A stretch of DNA of 7,630 nucleotides from Chloroflexota bacterium (GTDB lineage Bacteria; Desulfobacterota; Desulfuromonadia; Desulfuromonadales; Geopsychrobacteraceae): positions 1 to 7,630 of the forward strand of contig JADFVC010000397.1 in the NCBI GenBank assembly GCA_015222355.1, written 5' to 3'. The notes under the pieces were generated by a model. It was not told where the DNA came from, searched no databases, and worked only from the letters and a program-made list of their open reading frames with translations. The position numbers and the translations under genes are program-made. Of this stretch, positions 5,116 to 7,630 are shown piece by piece (the first letter of the stretch is position 1; each line of letters starts with the position of its first letter).

Positions 5116-5816
5116 GTACTATAGCCGTCAAGGGGTTTCAGGGGACCAGCCTGCTCGATTTTCCCGGGCGGGTTGCCTCACTGATTTTCACCGGGGGCTG
5201 TAACCTGACCTGCCCCTTTTGCCATAACCCGGGCCTGGTGCTCGACCCGGGAGCTTTTCCTGATTTTCCAGTTAACGAGTTGCTGGCAGACCTGAAGAAG
5301 CGTCAGTCGTTTATCGATGGGGTTGTTATATCGGGCGGAGAACCGACCCTCGATACCGGTCTGCCAGCATTTTTACGTCAGTTGAAAGAACTTGGCCTGC
5401 AGGTCAAGCTGGATACCAACGGTTTGTTGCCCGAGGTCATCCATCGCCTGCTCGATGAACAACTGCTTGATTACCTGGCGGTCGATATCAAAACAACACC
5501 CGACCGCTATGGCGAACTGCATACCCGGCCGGTTTCTCCCGCCCCCCTGCTGAGGACCATTGAACTGGTCAAGGCGGCTGCCATCGAAACGGAATTCCGT
5601 ACCACCTGTGTTCCACAACTGGTCGGTGAAGATGAACTCCGGCTGATTGGTGAGCTGTTGCGCGGGGCTCCGCTCTGGGTGTTACAGCAGTTTCTGCCGG
5701 AACATTCCTTGGTGGTTGAGTGGCAGGAGCTTTCGGCTTATCCGCCGGGCCAGCTGGAACGGTTGGGGCAGGTCGCCGAGGAGTATGTCGAACGGGTTCT
5801 GTTGCGGGGACTCTGA
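5112..5816 (+). CDS. nrdG: Anaerobic ribonucleoside-triphosphate reductase activating protein, radical SAM
   Basis: NrdG uses an iron-sulfur cluster and S-adenosylmethionine to create the glycyl radical of the reductase. Counting from CTG 5112 (234 aa), GFQGTSLLDFPGR at 8-20 is the typical N-terminus, C30, C34 and C37 form the CxxxCxxC cluster motif (GGCNLTCPFCHNPG), GGEPT at 75-79 contacts SAM, and LDTNG follows. The C-terminal part, as in the longer NrdG2-type enzymes, completes the barrel. Start choice: CTG 5112 overlaps the upstream stop (CTGA), has AGGAG (5099-5103) 8 nt before it, and gives the family-like N-terminus. The next canonical alternative, GTG 5040, would add 24 residues that merely translate the radical-domain ORF in another frame and has no ribosome-binding site. 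Automated annotation would probably use 5040. It is the last gene of the operon. Confidence 0.93.
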   Translation: MSTIAVKGFQGTSLLDFPGRVASLIFTGGCNLTCPFCHNPGLVLDPGAFPDFPVNELLADLKKRQSFIDGVVISGGEPTLDTGLPAFLRQLKELGLQVKLDTNGLLPEVIHRLLDEQLLDYLAVDIKTTPDRYGELHTRPVSPAPLLRTIELVKAAAIETEFRTTCVPQLVGEDELRLIGELLRGAPLWVLQQFLPEHSLVVEWQELSAYPPGQLERLGQVAEEYVERVLLRGL

Positions 5817-5821
5817 AGCGA

Positions 5822-5849
5822 AAAGCCAGGGCATTATGACCCTGGCTTT
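5822..5849. terminator. Bidirectional terminator between nrdG and the convergent cytochrome gene
   Basis: AAAGCCAGGG (5822-5831) pairs perfectly with CCCTGGCTTT (5840-5849), a 10-bp stem with an 8-nt loop. The plus side continues TTTGTCTT, and the minus side reads GGCTTTTCGCTT. It sits 5 bp after the nrdG stop and 22 bp from the end of the convergent gene, so it can serve both. Confidence 0.85.
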
Positions 5850-5871
5850 GTCTTGCCAATGTGGATAAGGG

Positions 5872-6129
5872 TTACTTCAGTATAACCTTGTGACAGAACA
5901 GACAGCGACCTTTCGGCGGGTGTTCCGGCGGAAAGGGGACGCCGTCATCGTTGTGGCAGTCGAGACAGAATTTTTCGGCAGCTTTCTTCCCTTTCGCTTT
6001 GACAATACCGTAAAAGCGGGCATGGTTCTCATCTTTTGGGACCGGCGAAGTGCTCTCTTCCGGGGCCATCAAGAGGATGCCGATAATCATCAATCCTACC
6101 AATAACAGCAGAATATCACGTTTTTTCAT
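5872..6129 (-). CDS. Small membrane-anchored two-heme cytochrome c
   Basis: An 85-residue protein. A basic start (MKKR) and one hydrophobic helix (about 6-21) form a signal anchor or uncleaved signal, placing the rest in the periplasm. The soluble part has two CXXCH heme-attachment motifs, CLDCH (55-59) and CLFCH (76-80), separated by a Pro-rich loop (VPFPPEHPPKGR). H36 and H70 are possible distal ligands. Such minimal cytochromes are typical of metal- and sulfur-respiring delta-proteobacteria, where they carry electrons at the inner membrane. The partner is unknown. ATG at 6127-6129 is supported by GGAG 8 nt upstream on the minus strand. It lies 113 bp downstream of another minus-strand membrane protein gene and may be cotranscribed with it. 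Confidence 0.85.
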   Translation of the reverse strand: MKKRDILLLLVGLMIIGILLMAPEESTSPVPKDENHARFYGIVKAKGKKAAEKFCLDCHNDDGVPFPPEHPPKGRCLFCHKVILK

Positions 6130-6242
6130 CCATCTATCTCCGTGTGAATAGCCGTGGCCAGGTTCGCCGCGCGCGTCTGAAACTTGAGTTGTCGAGTGCC
6201 GATATTGCTACAGAGAGAGGGCAGGGGTCAATCCCGAGATTA

Positions 6243-6575
6243 TTATTCCGACTTGATGAACAGCAGGTAAATAAACAGGCCGACGATAACGGTCCCACCA
6301 CCGATGATGATATAGACCCCGCCACTTTCGATGCCTGCGGTTCCAACCCCTTGGGCGACCGTCCAGGATACGGCCAGGGCAAAACCGCCGATACCGACCA
6401 GGAACGCCGAAGTGGCCCGCAGGCCGAGAAAATAAGCTAAGAGAATGGCCGCGGCAAAACCACCGAGAAACCAGGGATTGCTGCTCAGGTCGGCGACATC
6501 CCAGGCTTCCAGTTGCTGCATGATCCGGTCGGTGCGAAAATTGGTCATAAACTCTTTAAAATCGGCCCAATTCAT
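6243..6575 (-). CDS. Small three-helix inner-membrane protein, function unknown
   Basis: A 110-residue protein. Residues 1-33 are hydrophilic (with RTDRIMQQLEAWD), then come three predicted membrane helices at about 35-52, 55-74 and 86-107, with glycine-rich packing (GIGGF, IIIGGGT) and a charged C-terminal tail LLFIKSE. I do not recognise a named family, though it resembles conserved hypothetical membrane proteins of Geobacter/Desulfuromonas-type genomes (from memory). No enzymatic motif is visible. The ATG at 6573-6575 has GGAG 8 nt upstream on the minus strand. It is divergent from murI and upstream of the two-heme cytochrome gene in the same orientation, so a shared membrane or redox role is conceivable but unproven. 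The 6130-6242 gap between the two holds no recognisable site. Confidence 0.75.
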   Translation of the reverse strand: MNWADFKEFMTNFRTDRIMQQLEAWDVADLSSNPWFLGGFAAAILLAYFLGLRATSAFLVGIGGFALAVSWTVAQGVGTAGIESGGVYIIIGGGTVIVGLFIYLLFIKSE

Positions 6576-6679
6576 AATGATTTCTCCGATGATGTCCCGG
6601 CGGTGATGAAGGCGACATATAAATATTGGCAGCCTAGCAGATTTTTCCTTGGAGATAAATCGCTAAAAGCCTGTAAATC

Positions 6680-6708
6680 TTGACTTCGGGCGGGAGCTTC
6701 TCTAGGAT
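6680..6708 (+). promoter_or_regulatory. Candidate sigma70-like promoter for murI
   Basis: TTGACT (6680-6685, 5/6) and TAGGAT (6703-6708, 4/6) with a 17-bp spacer. Transcription would start near 6715, inside the hairpin that follows, and give a leader of about 75 nt before the murI start. Confidence 0.45.
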
Positions 6709-6709
6709 G

Positions 6710-6744
6710 ACGCCCTCGGTTCAACGCTCTTTCAGGGCGTTTTT
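6710..6744 (+). terminator. Terminator-like hairpin upstream of murI
   Basis: ACGCCCT (6710-6716) pairs with AGGGCGT (6734-6740), followed by TTTT (6741-6744). The stem is 7 bp and the loop is long at 17 nt. No plus-strand gene ends just before it, so it may be an attenuator in the murI leader, the end of a short unannotated transcript, or a remnant. Confidence 0.45.
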
Positions 6745-6791
6745 GCCGGGCTGGAATTGAGTTTGTTTTTGACTTTTCTGGAGCGATTTTC

Positions 6792-7586
6792 GTGCAACAT
6801 CGAGCAATCGGTATTTTTGATTCTGGCGTTGGTGGTTTGACGGTCTGCAAAGAGATCATGCGGCGACTGCCAGGGGAAAATCTCATTTATCTGGGCGATA
6901 CGGCCCGGGTTCCTTATGGCACCAAGAGTGCTGAAACGGTCGAGCAGTACGCTTTGGACGCGGCAGATTTTCTCGTTGAGCAGGGGGTCAAACTCCTGGT
7001 GGTTGCCTGTAATACGGCATCGGCCGTGGCTTTGCCAGTCTTGCGTGAGCGTTTTCAACTGCCGGTTATCGGGGTCATCGAACCGGGTGCCCAGCGTGCG
7101 GTAGAAAGCCAGAACCACCGGATCGGGGTCATCGGTACGGAAGGAACCGTGAACAGCGGGCGCTATGAAGAGGCGATTCGCCAGTTACTTCCCGAGGCCC
7201 GGGTGTTCACAGTTGCTTGTCCGTTGTTTGTGCCGCTGGCTGAGGAGGGTTGGGCTGAGCATGAGGTTGCCCGTTTGACTGCGCAGGAGTATCTGCAGCC
7301 GTTGCTTGCGGCACAGATCGATACGCTGGTCCTCGGTTGCACCCACTATCCGCTGCTGCGCAAGACCTTGCAGCAGATCCTCGGGTCAAAAGTGCTGCTG
7401 GTTGATTCAGCAGAAGAAACGGCCTGCAGTGTTGCTGCATTATTTCGTGAACAGGGCTTGGAACGACCTGAGCATGGCGGGCAGCGCTCTTTCTACGTGA
7501 CCGATGTGCCGACCCGTTTTGAACGGGTTGGCCGGGCGTTCCTCGGCCGTGACCTGACGCAGGTCGAACAGGTGCGGATCGGTTAG
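6792..7586 (+). CDS. murI: Glutamate racemase
   Basis: MurI interconverts L- and D-glutamate in the cytoplasm without a cofactor, supplying D-Glu for the peptidoglycan stem peptide. The 264-residue length is normal. The N-terminus has IGIFDSGVGGLTV with catalytic-site D10 and S11. LGDTARVPYG follows at 34-43. The first catalytic cysteine C73 lies in VACNTAS, and the second, C183, in LGCTHYPLL with H185. VDSAEET (204-210) is also conserved. The start is GTG 6792, with GGAG (6780-6783) 8 nt upstream, and gives the usual short N-terminus. Codon use and composition match nrdD, so it belongs to the core chromosome. A further gene begins 14 bp after the stop, suggesting an operon. Confidence 0.96.
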   Translation: MQHRAIGIFDSGVGGLTVCKEIMRRLPGENLIYLGDTARVPYGTKSAETVEQYALDAADFLVEQGVKLLVVACNTASAVALPVLRERFQLPVIGVIEPGAQRAVESQNHRIGVIGTEGTVNSGRYEEAIRQLLPEARVFTVACPLFVPLAEEGWAEHEVARLTAQEYLQPLLAAQIDTLVLGCTHYPLLRKTLQQILGSKVLLVDSAEETACSVAALFREQGLERPEHGGQRSFYVTDVPTRFERVGRAFLGRDLTQVEQVRIG

Positions 7587-7600
7587 CGACAGGGGGCCGG

Positions 7601-7630
7601 ATGAAAAAGCTAGGACTGGGATTGTGCGGA
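7601..7630 (+). CDS. 5' end of a gene after murI (truncated by window)
   Basis: ATG 7601 opens a frame reading MKKLGLGLCG up to the window edge. The basic then hydrophobic start suggests a signal peptide or lipoprotein leader. The purine-rich AGGGGG (7591-7596) is a fair ribosome-binding site 4 nt upstream. Only ten codons are visible, so no product can be named. Confidence 0.45.
   Translation, partial: MKKLGLGLCG

Overview
The window looks like a piece of an anaerobic delta-proteobacterial (Desulfuromonadales/Geobacter-like) chromosome. This is inferred from the gene types: an oxygen-sensitive class III ribonucleotide reductase operon, a tiny membrane-anchored two-heme cytochrome c with CXXCH motifs, a small lineage-type membrane protein and murI. 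No rRNA or other phylogenetic marker is present, so the assignment is an inference.

Region 1 (about 1-2430) is accessory DNA. It is visibly A/T-rich, unlike the G/C-richer right part. It holds the 3' end of an unrecognised gene (ends 361), a 61-bp attC-like foldable site directly after that stop codon (369-429), a second hairpin, and a 383-aa protein with an Mrr-type restriction endonuclease domain and an extra C-terminal domain (645-1796). After its terminator-like hairpin comes a broken response-regulator receiver domain on the minus strand (2015-2293). That fragment lies between two near-identical 18-bp direct repeats, each followed by a terminator-like hairpin. From 2386 to about 2650 I see no gene.

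Region 2 (about 2650-5850) is the anaerobic dNTP-synthesis operon. A sigma70-like promoter has its -10 element inside the first of two NrdR boxes spaced 32 bp apart. A possible 17-codon leader ORF leads into nrdD. NrdD stops before the glycyl-radical domain that normally ends this enzyme. The missing domain is encoded 120 bp downstream as a separate 48-aa ORF with its own strong Shine-Dalgarno sequence, and is followed by the radical-SAM activase nrdG, which appears to start at a CTG overlapping the small ORF's stop. The 120-nt spacer is almost entirely occupied by two hairpins that both have an AGC triloop. The three proteins should work together: NrdG installs a glycyl radical on the small peptide, which must dock on NrdD to generate the active-site thiyl radical. 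This split enzyme is the most interesting feature of the window. I cannot tell from the sequence whether it is already described.

Region 3 (about 5870-7630) has two minus-strand genes, a two-heme cytochrome and a three-helix membrane protein, convergent with nrdG across a shared bidirectional terminator. Divergent from them is murI (glutamate racemase, peptidoglycan precursor supply), preceded by a promoter and a hairpin with a T-tract in its leader. The first ten codons of another gene, with a signal-peptide-like start, reach the right edge.
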